This document shows positions 40,201-52,526 of a stretch of DNA of 64,000 bases, piece by piece; the stretch's first letter is position 1, and each line of letters opens with the position of its first letter. The notes beneath the pieces are model-generated. The model did not search any database. It was not told the origin of the DNA and was given only the letters and a program-made list of their open reading frames with translations. This stretch comes from Prochilodus magdalenae (Eukaryota; Chordata; Actinopteri; Characiformes; Prochilodontidae), in contig JAMWET010002891.1 of the NCBI GenBank assembly GCA_024036415.1, forward strand, positions 495,034 to 559,033, read 5' to 3'. The translations under genes were made by a program, and so were the position numbers.

Positions 40201-41144
40201 GCACTTCACATGTGAGAGCTGAGAAAAAATACATCGGTCAGCAGTAACGATCTACTTACATTTTATGTTCACTAGTGCCATACGTTCATTAACTATAAAA
40301 CATTTTGGTTTTTGAAAGTGACCTGCTTTATAAATATAGTGTACTTTCTGACAAAATCTCTGTTAACACCCATGCTGTAAATATGTCATCGTAATACTTA
40401 ATTTAATGGTGTGATTTGTGCAATACAAAGATAAATAATGCCATAGGATGGCACAGTGCATTCAATACAACTCAAAAGATCAAATTAATTATTATAGTCA
40501 TTATATTTGTTTCAATCCCTATGAATTGTGACATCATCTGTTGAGCCCAGGAAAGCACTTTGTGTATTTGTGTGTGCGTGTGTGGGGTGTGTTTACAAAT
40601 GTACATGTCAGAGTGGTGTGTGTGTATCTAAGCATGTGTGTAGTTGTACTCACTTGCTAGTGTTGATGCATGGCAAGTCTGTTTTCATTGTGAAATGATC
40701 CAGTCTACAGGCTGATGACTCCCTAAAAGATAAAGGCCTTTGTTAGGTCAGACAGTAAAGACACACCTGCTAATGGGCCTTCCAAACATACAGTAACTAA
40801 AGCACAGCTGTAAAATGTTAAATGCCAGATAGACTTGACTTCTGAAGCTCCCCTCCTCCTCCCCCTGCTTGCTTTTACAGTCTTCCTTGTGGCTTGCCAT
40901 GGCGCCGCAGCCTCGTAAGAGCAGTCTTCACAGAGGCCTACTCAGACCCATCGTTAAAGGACTAATTGAGGAGATTTCCCTTTGCTTTTTCCCTCTTCTT
41001 TTACAATCTTGATATGTGTCTAGGAGGCACAAGGTCTTGTAGTGTTGCAGCGTTTCAGCTGATGTGCTGTAAGACCTTTGAAAAGATAAATAGGATAAGA
41101 GGATATATATAGTACATGTACAGTACAATTACATGAGTATACCA
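37207..41144. other. Gene-free region with regulatory-looking blocks
   Basis: No gene recognised. Unique blocks at about 38,650-38,830 and 39,300-39,490 (ending gttttaatattatgctaattaagg-type ATTA clusters) are candidate non-coding elements. A GT-rich patch lies at 40,565-40,640. Confidence 0.4.
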
Positions 41145-41632
41145 ACCTGCCAGTCACTTCATTAGGTACACCTCCTTCTATCTACACAAAATGTCCATTT
41201 CCACTTACCAAATAGATGCACTTGTAGTTCTACCATTCCAAACTGTAGTTCATCTGATTTATTGCATACTTTGTAAGCCCTTTTCACCCTTTCCTTTAAT
41301 GGTCAGCAGCCTTGCTGACATTACAACCAAAAGATGAACCAACAAAGTAGGAGTGTATAATAAAATGAACAGTGAGTGGGCACAGTGTTTAAAATCTAGA
41401 GCAGCACTTCTGTGTTTGATCCATAGCAGTGTTGAGAATAATTTACCATCAAAATAATATGTGCTCTGTGGTGGTCTTGTCAGGGTTCTGGCCACTGCGG
41501 AATAAGGTGAAAGGGGACTAACAGAGTATGCAGAGAAACAGATGGACTACTGGATGACAGTCTGTTATGTGAATTACAAAGTGGATCTTTAGGGTATGTG
41601 ATAAAATGGACAATGTCTGTACAGTCATTGTT
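41145..41632. mobile_element. Foldback-type non-autonomous DNA element
   Basis: The left about 150 bp (cttcattaggtacacctcc, ...cacttgtagttctaccat..., ...cctttcctttaatggtcag) is an imperfect inverted repeat of the right about 150 bp (...aaggtgaaaggggactaac..., cagagaaacagatggac, ...gataaaatggacaatgt). This is the architecture of an abundant fish hairpin element whose ends read 'taggtacacc' and 'ataaaatggacagtgagtgtag'. No coding capacity. Confidence 0.75.
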
Positions 41633-41743
41633 TGATTTACATATATAATATATACTGTATATGTGGTCCTGTAGTAACTGATGGAGAGGGTAGTGGGTGG
41701 CTGCTGATAGATTGTGCATCAACAGATGGGCCATAGTCAGTAA

Positions 41744-41850
41744 TTTATTCATCTTCTAAGCCACTTATCCTGCTGGGTCACAGGGGGTACTGGAGCCTGT
41801 CCAAGTGCCCATTAGGCGGAAGACAGGAAACACCCTGGACAGTCTGAAGT
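41744..41850 (-). repeat. Dispersed repeat, same family as 11.1 kb, reversed
   Basis: tcttctaagccacttatcctgc, gtactggagcctgtcc and aacaccctggacag are the reverse-orientation 3' part of the family seen at 7.8 and 11.1 kb. It sits inside or between two foldback-element fragments, suggesting a nested insertion. Confidence 0.65.
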
Positions 41851-41859
41851 GCGTTAAAG

Positions 41860-42095
41860 ACACACAGTGCCATGCCACTACTATGTTAGTAGTAAAAGTG
41901 TGCTGAGAATGATCTACTGTCCAGATAATATCTGGTTTGTGACGGCCCTGCGGTGGTCCCTTCACATGGATGAATGAGGTAAAGGATGGTGGTTAAATTG
42001 TGTATCAGCAGATGGGCCATAGTCAGTACTGTAGCTCTACAAATGCCTTTTAGTGACAGGTATTCCAGATTAAATGGACAGCTAAAATGAACATT
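41860..42095. mobile_element. Second fragment of the foldback element family
   Basis: Contains gctgagaatgatctactgtccagataatatctg, the counterpart of the internal part of the element at 41.1 kb. It ends with agtactgtagctctacaaatgcc...taaatggacagc. The phrase gatgggccatagtcagta occurs on both sides of the nested repeat (about 41,725 and 42,010). Confidence 0.6.
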
Positions 42096-43600
42096 TGATG
42101 TGTTGTTTCCATTATTATGTATAGCTGTATAAATGTGTGACAGTTCTAGTCCAGTAGTCGTTACCTTTGATTATAATGGACTTTTTCTGTTTGCATTTCT
42201 CAACACATGTGGGAGATTGTGTTGTTGTACCTCTGTGATTCCTCGGTGTGACTATACAATGGATGCAGCTGAAACGTTTGACACAAAGAAGGCGATTAGT
42301 GAACAAGAACAGTTCCTGTGGTGGAAGTAGCAGCAGTTTCACCAGTGAAATGCACATTAAACACCAGACTTAATAGCTAACTGCCCTAACAGCTACAACA
42401 CCAGCATGTCAGAGGATGCAAATCCACTCTGTTGTATATAGATATGTCTTTTGTTACAGATATGTATCTAGATATTTCTGGTAGTCATTTAGAGATGTAA
42501 TGGTGCACAGATGGTGTGTTTCATTTGTCACTGCAACATACTACTCCAATTCTGCTAAGATAGTATTTGTTATATCACACTATCTGGTACAGTAGTAGGC
42601 CACAACAATCAGGAAATAGCAATGTAAGGAATCATGGTTATTTCATCACTTTACCAAGCTGTTGAAATTTTTTTCTGACTGTACTGCATAGGGCAAGTAC
42701 CCGAGCAACTACTTTCATTAGCTCAGGTGGGTATACCTTCTCTTTCCACATTCTGGTAACCTGCAGAGGCTTAAATAGGTGAATATTTGTCCTCGCTTTT
42801 TGTGATGAGTTGGTCCTCACTTTTTGGCTTTATCATCTAGCCCTCTCTCCCTTAGCAGATTTCAAGCAGCTCCAACCTAGTACACGTCTATGTTAAGGTT
42901 ATACTTGGAGTAAGGCCTCTGGTATGCCATGGTAAATTCCAGAGAAAGCAATGCCAGGTTTATCCACTGTGCAGCAAAAAAATAACAGCAATGTATTTGT
43001 TCACAGGGGAAGCACTGAAGTAGAGTCCTTCTGAACATCTATCTCATTAGCATTAAAGGAGTTCTTTTTCAAAGACAAAGATTGTGATTTACTGGTAAGA
43101 TGGCGGTATACGTGTAAACAGAATAGAGAAAATAGTAAGGAAACGCTCAGTAGTGCTAATAGGGTCGGCAAAACTTCACAAAGACTGTGTGTGGGACTGG
43201 GGTTTATAATCAGACTGTAAAATGAGCGGCAGGTGGAACAAATCAGGACTTAGGTGAGCTAGATCATGAGTGATTGGTTGACTGGGGACATGTGGGTGTG
43301 ACGTCATCGGGTGATGCACTCTGGGAAGTGGAAACCCAGAAGCTTCAACACTTTCAATCCTTTAATAGTTGTCTAGTCAAACTTCAGTCACGACTCTGAC
43401 CAATTATAATACTGACACTACTCTTATTTAGATCATTAACCTCATTAATTTCAATTCAGAATCTGGAAAACATCTATTGTACTCCTTCTATCGATTTCTT
43501 GACTTGTGACACCACTAACAATAAATTTCTAATGGTCAGATATGGCTAAGACAATTTAGGAGCTGCCCAAATATGGTCCAGTTCCAAAGAAGAAACTACC
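42096..43600. other. No gene seen
   Basis: AT-rich intergenic DNA. Short frames show no recognisable domain. Part of the right end may belong to the retroelement relic that follows. Confidence 0.4.
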
Positions 43601-43639
43601 TTTAAAAAAAGAAAATAATATTTCTGAGATATATATTTC

Positions 43640-44080
43640 TGACATGTGGTGTGCCCCAAGGCTTGATTCCTGGGGCACTTTTAGTTAACTTAAACATGCC
43701 TTTTCTTGGTCAAATCCTACATATCTTACCACAGCTATGCATATGATTTACTTTGTCCTCTCCCCAAACAATTATGGTCTCTTTGACTTAATTCTTAGGT
43801 GCCCTGAGCACATCACTAACTGGAGCAGACACAACTTTCTGCAGATAAATAAAGATACTACAGATACTTTATTTGGGAATAGCAATGAGAGCCACAGGCA
43901 AGCTGCATATTTTGACTTAAGAGCTCTAAAATCTAAAAACTGGCACATAAACCTTGGTTTATTAATGAACTTGAATCTTAGTTTTAGAAGTCATGTCAAA
44001 GCATTTACTAAGTTAGAATATTATAAACTTGAGATCATCAACAAGTTTAAAGATGTTCTGACTAAACAGACTTAGAGAAA
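43640..44080 (+). mobile_element. LINE relic, L2-like reverse transcriptase fragment
   Basis: The translated fragments CGVPQGLIPGAL (the conserved GVPQG motif of reverse transcriptase), then NWSRHNFLQINKDTTDTLFG and WHINLGLLMNLNLSFRSHVK, follow the order seen in fish L2-type LINEs (…NDIKNWMSxNFLQLNxxKTE…, …RNLGVxFDxxLSFxxHI…). Frameshifts and stops (for example in the YADD region just before 43,740) show it is inactive. The 5' end and tail are not identifiable. Confidence 0.7.
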
Positions 44081-47000
44081 CATGCACAGGCTTATTTTTA
44101 CTAGGTAGTTCAGTCTAAGGTAAAGACTAAACATGAAAAACAGCATTAAGAGCCTGTGTTTGATTTGGTGACTGGGTGACCAATGTCCATTTTGTGTGAC
44201 CTTCCAATGATAGACAAAACCTGAAAGGTTTCAGGAAGCTATAGCATAGGTAGCATGGAGCTTCAGACTATTAAATGAACCCTTAAATTAACCCTTGACT
44301 GAAAAGTGAGCTGCATCCATTCAGCTTTCATGCCAACTACAGATTTATAGACATCCGATTTATAGCTCCTGATCCCCAAACGCCTCCAAAAACAGAAAAT
44401 TGTCTTGTTCCCTGGGTGCAAATGATTATTTGTGTCATTCAGTTATATACTATATGCTGTGGAGATGTGGAACAATTTTGCTTATCCCACATTATAATAT
44501 GAATATCTTTGGCCACTGTCTCATTGCACCAAAGTACGTTATTTGGGTATACTTTCTGGTGACTGCAGTCAGGCTCCACAGTGTGTCCTCTCCATGTGTC
44601 CTGCTTTTCTAGGAAAAGTCAGTCAGGTTGTTGATTGGGTGGGCAGAGGTGTTGTCTTCTCTGTCTTTTTGCTTTTTGTTCTTGAATGTCATGTACAGCA
44701 ATGTTTATTAATTCTGTGATTCTTCTAGTTCTAGTCCATCTATTTGCATTTATAACAAGTAACACCATATGAAATAGGAGTTTATATATGTTGTCTTTAA
44801 CATATTTTGTGATTATAGTTATTTATGAGTAATTGTTTTCATCCTGGTTACATATATAATACATATTTTTAACTCTAGTGGTGCATTTGAGTTCCAGTAT
44901 ACTAAAGATATTCACATATTTAACGGAGTCTTATTGTCTTAGCTGTAGAGGAACACACATAATATAGTGGGCATCCCAATAGAAATTGGAAATACATGGC
45001 CCCTCATTACAATACAGCTTAAATACTGCGCAAACCTTTTTTTTAAATTCGTACGTCTTCGATCATCCAGGAGCGATTCACATTGCATTATTTTCACTTG
45101 AAGTTCAAGCATGAACAGGGCACACAATAGCACATTTTCATCCCAATCAGTGCCGAACTCGTAGCTGGCAAATTGGAGCAGCAAAACAATAATTCCCTTG
45201 ATTAGCCCCTTTCTGTGTGCAGTAAGTGAACTGTTTATACTGTGGAGTACCTCAGAGAGACGAGAGCAACCAAAACAGGCTGATTAGGCACGGAGTAATT
45301 GGATAACTTCATTTCAGCAGGACGACCAAGAGCCTGATGACAGCTCCTTCCAGAGAGCACAGCCTAAGATGACACAAATGAGAAACAGGGCTGTTTGGCC
45401 TGAAATTTAGCACTGTATGTTTGACGTACTTACTTATTACTTTCGAGGGTCTTCTGTTCTATGGTATCATAACTGGTGGCACAGTTACATCATTGTTTGT
45501 GTTAATTTGTAGCCTGAGGGTAAGCTGAAGTACAAATGAATTGAAGACATTTTCCCCAGCCATGCTTAACTGACTGTACTACTTGTGCTGCCTCAGACGA
45601 GCACTTCAAAACTGAATCCAAAATTGATTGTATTAATATGTTGTTGTAATCTTTCACAGTAGCATCATTACGTATGTGTTTGCTCATGAGCATGTATGTG
45701 TGCGTGAGCTGGTATGTAAGAAAGGGGGATTGAGAGTGCAGAGTTGTCTCTTGGGCACAGCAGGCAAGACTGAATCTCCTTAAGCTTCACGCATTAACTC
45801 TCTAGAGCTGACAGAGAACTGACTCTGTCCCTCCAGAGCTCGTACAGTGCACAGAACCTAGAACCGTTCCGCAGAAATGGGAAATAAGCAATTAGAGTGG
45901 TTTTGGCATGTCTTTTATCTTTCTTAATGGTTTCTACCTCTATAGTTGTGTGAAGGTGAATGACGTAAGGGCACAAGCACACCTTTTAATAGTTATAAAT
46001 TGGAATGCCCAAGTCAACCCAGACCCGATTTAGTAAAACACTGCAGGAAAGTCTGAGTAAACACCCCTCTGCCAAATACACCAGAGAGTCTATTCTGTTT
46101 TCTTTGCTATGTATTAGAAGCATGAATCATTGTAAGCATGAATCATCAATGGTTTCTTAATGTAGCATCGCAGAAACTTGTTTGCCATAGTTAGTATGAC
46201 ACCTGTGATGAATGGTGTGAAGATCTAGCACGACGTACGGTCTGCAGTAGACCTGTGCTGTCATCAGCAGGCTCCAGTGAGGTCTCAGTTAAACAGCCTG
46301 AAGGAACACACGAGAGGGAGAGAAAAAGCACATGCCAAGCTACTTGCTCATGTGTTTCAACACTGGAATGTCATTCATCTGGACATCTGCAATAAGTAAA
46401 TGATAGAGTATCAATGTTACAAACACAAAAGCATTTTCTGGTAATAGTTCTTAAATATTTGACCTCAAACTGTGGCAAATCCTTAAAGTAAAAGCCTAAA
46501 TGTTTGACACTGCATGCCCCCGGATGCAAATTTGTACATTTTATAAAGGTGGGTTTTGTGTTTCTTTGAAAAGTGCTTGAAATCAGACTCTTGTTCATGA
46601 AATTAGTCAATGAATTAATAAATCTTGTTTCAATATTAATATCATACCATGCCATTTTACTTTTGAATGTACTTTATGTCAATCATGTTATTTAAATAGG
46701 CAACATATTTTAAAATTCCAATTTCACTTATTAAAGACCAAATGTTGTAGGACTAATCAGCAACACATAACAGGGTTATTCAATCAAGATACTAAAAATC
46801 TTCCCAGATAGATAACTTGATTTTGCATAATTGTTAATTATTGCAGGTAATGAAGAATACAGATTTACTTATACAGATACTGTTCCACTGCAAATGAAAA
46901 AAGCAAGAGGTCAAACATGAACCAACTGAACTCACGGTTCCAGTGTTCATTTTCCACATGCCCAAGTGAACTATATTACTGATTACGATTAAAGACTTCA

Positions 47001-49714
47001 TATTCTTTTTGGTTCTTTTTTTATTGTTTTAAACCATAACTAGGCTAATTGCTAGATAACCTGTCATTTATCCATCTATATATTGCACTGCTCTGCACAC
47101 ACACTTTCGAAATTGTTTACATCTACACAAAATTGTGTAGAGAATCAGCAAAGCTTTTAGTGTTCTCTGTCGAGTGTTAATATGAACAAAAAACACTTCT
47201 TCTGAGGCTGCTAGCATAAATGCTAATGCTGGCTTCTGGTCTCTTAATGAAGAACTCCCTACAAAGTAATAATTCTTAAAATATCATCGACATATCTACA
47301 TACTGCCCTAATTTACACTCTGCAGCTAACTGGCCAGCAATGGGCTATACTAACTTTATCTTCATCTGGAGAGTAAAGGGTTTGCAAACATGGAGGATCC
47401 TCTGTGCTAATATTCAGTAGCTCTAGCTCCTTTACAAAGCTGTACAACAAATGTATATAATATCAATTATTGGGGTTTATTAGACATTACAGACTCCAAC
47501 ACAATGTAATTGTACAGTTATTACTGTAGTTTTATCTGAATTTATTAAATTTGTGAGATTTGAGTTGCTTCCATGCTAATTGTGTGTGAGTAATCCACCT
47601 GGCAGTTGCCACTCTTTATGTTTACAAGCATTCTGATTTGGTCTGTTGGTACTGGAAGATCGGCTAATAGAAGGTACTGGAAATTTGCTAGTGTGCTAGT
47701 GTGTTTCACACAAATTGGATTCAAAATGGGCCATACAAATTCATGACTGTCCTTCCTTATTTTTCCTAATATTTCAAGTGCAGAGTTGCAGTATGTATTG
47801 TTTTTAATATCCGGTATTAATATCCAAGGAATCACAGACACATTGGTGAGCTCAGTACTATGTTCAAATTACGTATGGGCTAATCATATACTATTTTAAT
47901 GTTTGTTATTTGCAGATGTAAGCACATCTAGCTTATGCTCATGGCTCTAGTGAATCAGACTTAGTGAAGTGCTCCATTATCTAATCACTCCCTCTGCTCT
48001 ACCAACAACACACACTGATTAGCAGAGAAGGGACAGTGAAAGCTCTACACAGTATTCTCAGACGCACTAGCATTTATTCAGTTAATCTGCTGCATAAAAA
48101 TCAGGCTAAGGATGCACTGATACAATAAAATAATCAAATGTAGCTGAGTTATGACATATTGTTTAGTACTCACAACAAACTGTGCAAAACACAATTTGAG
48201 ACCAAGTCTCATTTATTAAATTTTCAGTCTAACTGACCATTGCATTCAAATTACTCAGTTTTCAGCATAAGGAAAAAGACATATGGTTAACAGAGGGATA
48301 TACATAAACCTCAACAACTAAGCATAATACAACACGCCTTGTGTAATTAGTGACTCCACACTTCTGCTTTAGTACAACTTCAGTTTTTGAGAGACATGCT
48401 CAGTTTGCTAAAGAAATCTGGAGGGGTATTTGTCAACACAAACATCAACACAACAAAGTTGGTCTTATTTCTTTCACAATATGAGTAATACTAAAGACAG
48501 TCAGTGCAGCTGAGGTCTGGACACTGGGGTGGTCAGTCCATTGTTCTAAAAGCACCAGGAGCTTCGTTTGTTTGATTCACAAATGTGAAGCTACACATAC
48601 TTTCAGACTTTGATCTTTGTACAGTGGAAGGATGGACAGAAACACGAGTTTATTCACATCTGAAGAGGAGAGGAGCTTGATCTCTCAAAGATGAAAGCTT
48701 TAAGCATGGATTTTAAAATGGTGACAGCTTTAGTTGGTAGAACTGGTCTTGCATGGTTGTTTGGGGTCCCAGTAACTCTACATTTTGAAAAATTTGGATT
48801 TTTTGTTTGTTCTTTTTTGTGGTTTTTAAAATATATTTTTCCTTGAAATGAATTAAATATAGATATAACCAAAAGTTTGGGCAACTGGTGATTTTCATAG
48901 TGAAGATAAGGTAATAGATCATTTGCAGAGACACACTTCTGCACTTTTTAAATGCACATTTACTGTTTATTTGCTGAATTAAACCTATTTGAACTGTGAC
49001 CTGAAAAAAAAAACTATTGCTAATTGTACATGGTATTTTATGGATTTGTTTCTGTATAAAGTGCTAAATCAGCAAATGAATAAAATATGTGCACATCAAG
49101 GCAACATTTGAGTTTATTCCTTGTAGAAGATACTTATGCTCACTTAGAAAGTCAATTACAATACAGTTGTGAGACTGGTCTCTGACTTGTGTATGTATGT
49201 ATGTGTTCTTTCATGTTACGCTTGTGGAAAGCTATGAAACATACTGTTATGTTGATGAGACCTGTATAAGAAAGAATATATAAAAGATGAAGGTGCTGTT
49301 CAAAAAGTATTAACATGAGTGTACTATCAGTGCTATAGTTTTCATATACCTAATTGCATGTACTTAGACTGGGGTTCAAGAACATGAGAATAGAGAAATA
49401 TCTGTTTATGTAATACACCCTCAGTCAGTGCATATAAAACGGTTTCTTTAAGATTTCTCTCCCTAAAATCTCACATCAAACCACATTGAGAACTGTTGTT
49501 TTTATTAGCATGTTGCAATAAAAATAAAAGGATTGTATGTTATTGTGTCTGATTGATTTTCAAAGCACTCTATCAGCCTTTTCCTTTTCTGTTTATGCAG
49601 TGCAACATATACAGTATATACTGCGTGGTTCTGTGTGGGTGTTCATACCTGCTTGTCCATTTAGTGTGTGCATGTGTGTGTTTTTGCAAGGCTGTTTTTT
49701 TTATATTTTTGGCT

Positions 49715-49715
<1 letters not shown>
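44081..49715. other. Long gene-free region
   Basis: No coding gene recognised. Unique blocks at about 45,160-45,420 (ccttgattagcccc, gagtaattggataac, ctgattaggcacgg) look like candidate non-coding elements. The rest is AT-rich intergenic sequence with minor T/A runs. Confidence 0.4.
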
Positions 49716-49757
<42 letters not shown>

Positions 49758-49770
49758 ATGTGTGTGTGTG
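49716..49770. repeat. (TG)n microsatellite
   Basis: About 27 TG units with one CA interruption. It creates Cys/Val-repeat artefact frames on the plus strand. Confidence 0.95.
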
Positions 49771-52460
49771 TATCTACCCTGCACACAGACTGCACTATAT
49801 TTGACGGCATGGCTCTAGGTAATTGTAGTAATTGTAAGACTGTGTGTGTTTATTTGCAGGTGTGAGTTTCAGAGGGGTGATGGTTGCAGTGTGTGAGTCT
49901 GAAGGGCGAGGGGGTGATCGCCTGGATCATCAGTATAGACACACACAAGCACTCTGTGATGTCCAGGAGGGGCGTCACAGAGAAACTCCAACCAATCGAT
50001 GTCCCAGCATGCTTTGCTGTCCACACCCTCGCAGCATGCCTGAAATCACAGCCCCCCTGCACTGCTCCAACCTGACAAATGTATGTATTCTTTCCTTCGC
50101 CCCCTCTTCCTCCTCTCCTTCTCTTCCCCTGCACCACCTCCTCCTCCCCCCCAGCCCATTTCTCTTCTTTTTCTGCAGAGATTGAAAGTGCTGGTGGGTC
50201 AGGGGGTTTTCTGCTGCAGAAATCATTAATAGAGAGATACTTATTCAGTGGCTGAACCCAGGTCACCGCACCACGCTAATGAAAGTGTTTCCACCAGCGC
50301 CTTTTCATCTGAAGTAATACTCAAATCATAGCAGCGCTTGTGCTCACTGCACCCACCACACCGCATGGCATTGTGGGAAAGGGCTATACAGTGGTTGACC
50401 CACAATTCCACATTAGATATTAATACAGTAAATGTTTGGATTGTTCTTTGGCAGAGATGTGCTTATGCATGCTTTCTTTCTTTCCCCTTTCTTTTTTTCT
50501 TGCTTACCTCTTTCTTTCTTTCTTTCTTTCTTTCACTTTTAAGCTATAAAAATAGGGGTGATTAAGTAAGACAAACTTTAATACATTAAAATTAGCGATA
50601 CACCAAAATTGGCAACATGGAAATATTGCAGAGTTTCTACAGAAGACATTAGACAAGAGATTTGTAATCTCTTTTAGGTTTACGAGGGGATACAGTGGCG
50701 AGGGACTTCTCGAAACAAAGAATAATAGGAAAAAATCTGTGTCAAAGTCCATAGACCAAAGTTGTAACCTAACAGATAATGCAATTATTATTTTTACAGC
50801 TGAAGATCATTTGATTTTCATGACATTTACTGTAGCCTACCAACTGTTATACTGTTTTGTGTACTGTTTATTTATTGTCTGTTTTTGTCTATTTATTAGT
50901 TTTTGTTTCAGTTTTTGATCCAGAGTGCCTGGAATTTGGGTTTAGAACCAAAACATAACAACACTGTGAAGGTAATGAAGCAGTAAAGAGCTTCTGCTGG
51001 TGTAGTGCCTCTGTTCAGACACTCTTTTAAATGCAGAGATAAAAACCCCCAGCCCGTGTTGGGTCGTGTGTCGGCCATGTTGAGGGCAGCGTCTGCTGTG
51101 ACCCCGTTTGTAGACGGCAGCAAAGAGCGTGTGTGAGTTAGGGGGGGTTGGGGTGGGGGCGCTAATCCTGCTTTTCAGCCGCCCCATTTCAGGCTGGGCA
51201 CACGCAGACCCTGACCGCTCATTATCCTAACAAGAAGGGCCATTTCACCTGCGACTGGGGGCCCTGCATGGCCCCTGTTAGTGTAATCTTCCTCTCCTTC
51301 TCACACACATACACACTTGCACTCACACACACACGCGCACACACAAACTCCGCCAGACCCGCCACCATTCAGGACAAGCAGGTGGCCACTGACGCACATA
51401 ATTGCTGACAATTTGAGGCAATGAATAAAAATGATCTACATTACTTCTTGCCGAATGTTGTGTGTGCTTGGTGCCAAGAGAAATCTATGGAAGGGCCTCT
51501 TTAGATGCTGAAGAAAAGGGCCTATCAAAGGCAGTTCAGGAGGAAAAGGGGGGGTAGGAGTGATTAATTTCTTAAAGAGTGAAAGAGAGATTTAGTACAT
51601 TCAGCTGACTGGCATCGCAGAAGGAATGAAAAGGCTGCAACAGAGAACATCTTTCACACTGTTTCCTCTATATAATCTTCATACTGTATGTATTCCTGCC
51701 TCTATAGACTTTCCACTGCTTTCTTTAACGCTCGGGAGGCTTCGTCAATAGTTACTAATCTAGTGTGAGTTCATCTGTGATGATCTGAGTGTATTCAACT
51801 TATATGCACCACATTTCAGCAACTTTGTCTACTGGACAGGTGTAGGCTCTACCTCTATAATTAATTTATCAGTATGTGCTCTACGTGTGTTTTGCACCAG
51901 CCAAGCCCTCTGTCATGTTAATAGTTGACATGATTGAAAAGTGTGACGTGCCCATGGCGTCGGAGCTGATTGTGTCCGATGAGGCGTGAGCAGATTCAGT
52001 AATTGCTGACCTGAATCTGCTGATAATGCATTCACAGGCATTTATTATAAGACATCCAATTATGGCACAATACGGCGTTCCAGCATTCAGAGTCAAATTA
52101 GAGGATATTTTTATTGGTCACTCCGGTCCGTTAGAGATAACATGGAGAGAGAAATAAAGAAAACAAAGAAATGCTTGTTGGGGAGTGGAGAGGTGGAAGC
52201 CTGGTTCCTTCAGAAACAAAACAAAAACACACACAAAAAGCTCTTAAATCCCCCGAATGTCTTTCTGCTTGCATGTAGTGTGTGCATGTGTTTGTTCGCC
52301 TGTGTGTGCCCAACCCTGGTGAAGCCGTGTGTCTTTTATTAACACCTGCCCAGCGGAGCGGTGCTGTGTGGTGTCGGCTAGCTGATGAGGCCGAGCTGGC
52401 TTGGGTTCAGCCTGTGCCACCATCGGTTTGCTGTTTCCATTTCACACATGATTAATCTCT
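49771..52460. other. Gene-free region with candidate non-coding elements
   Basis: No gene recognised. A (CTTT)n run lies at about 50,509-50,534 and a CA-rich patch at 51,302-51,343. Candidate regulatory blocks: 51,030-51,290, 51,385-51,460 (cataattgctgacaatttg) and 51,930-52,140 (cagtaattgctgacctg, ctgctgataatgcattc, catccaattatggcac). Confidence 0.4.
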
Positions 52461-52461
52461 C

Positions 52462-52520
<59 letters not shown>
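52462..52520. repeat. (GA)n microsatellite
   Basis: About 29 GA units, continuing as interrupted GA-rich sequence to about 52,612. Confidence 0.95.
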
Positions 52521-52526
<6 letters not shown>

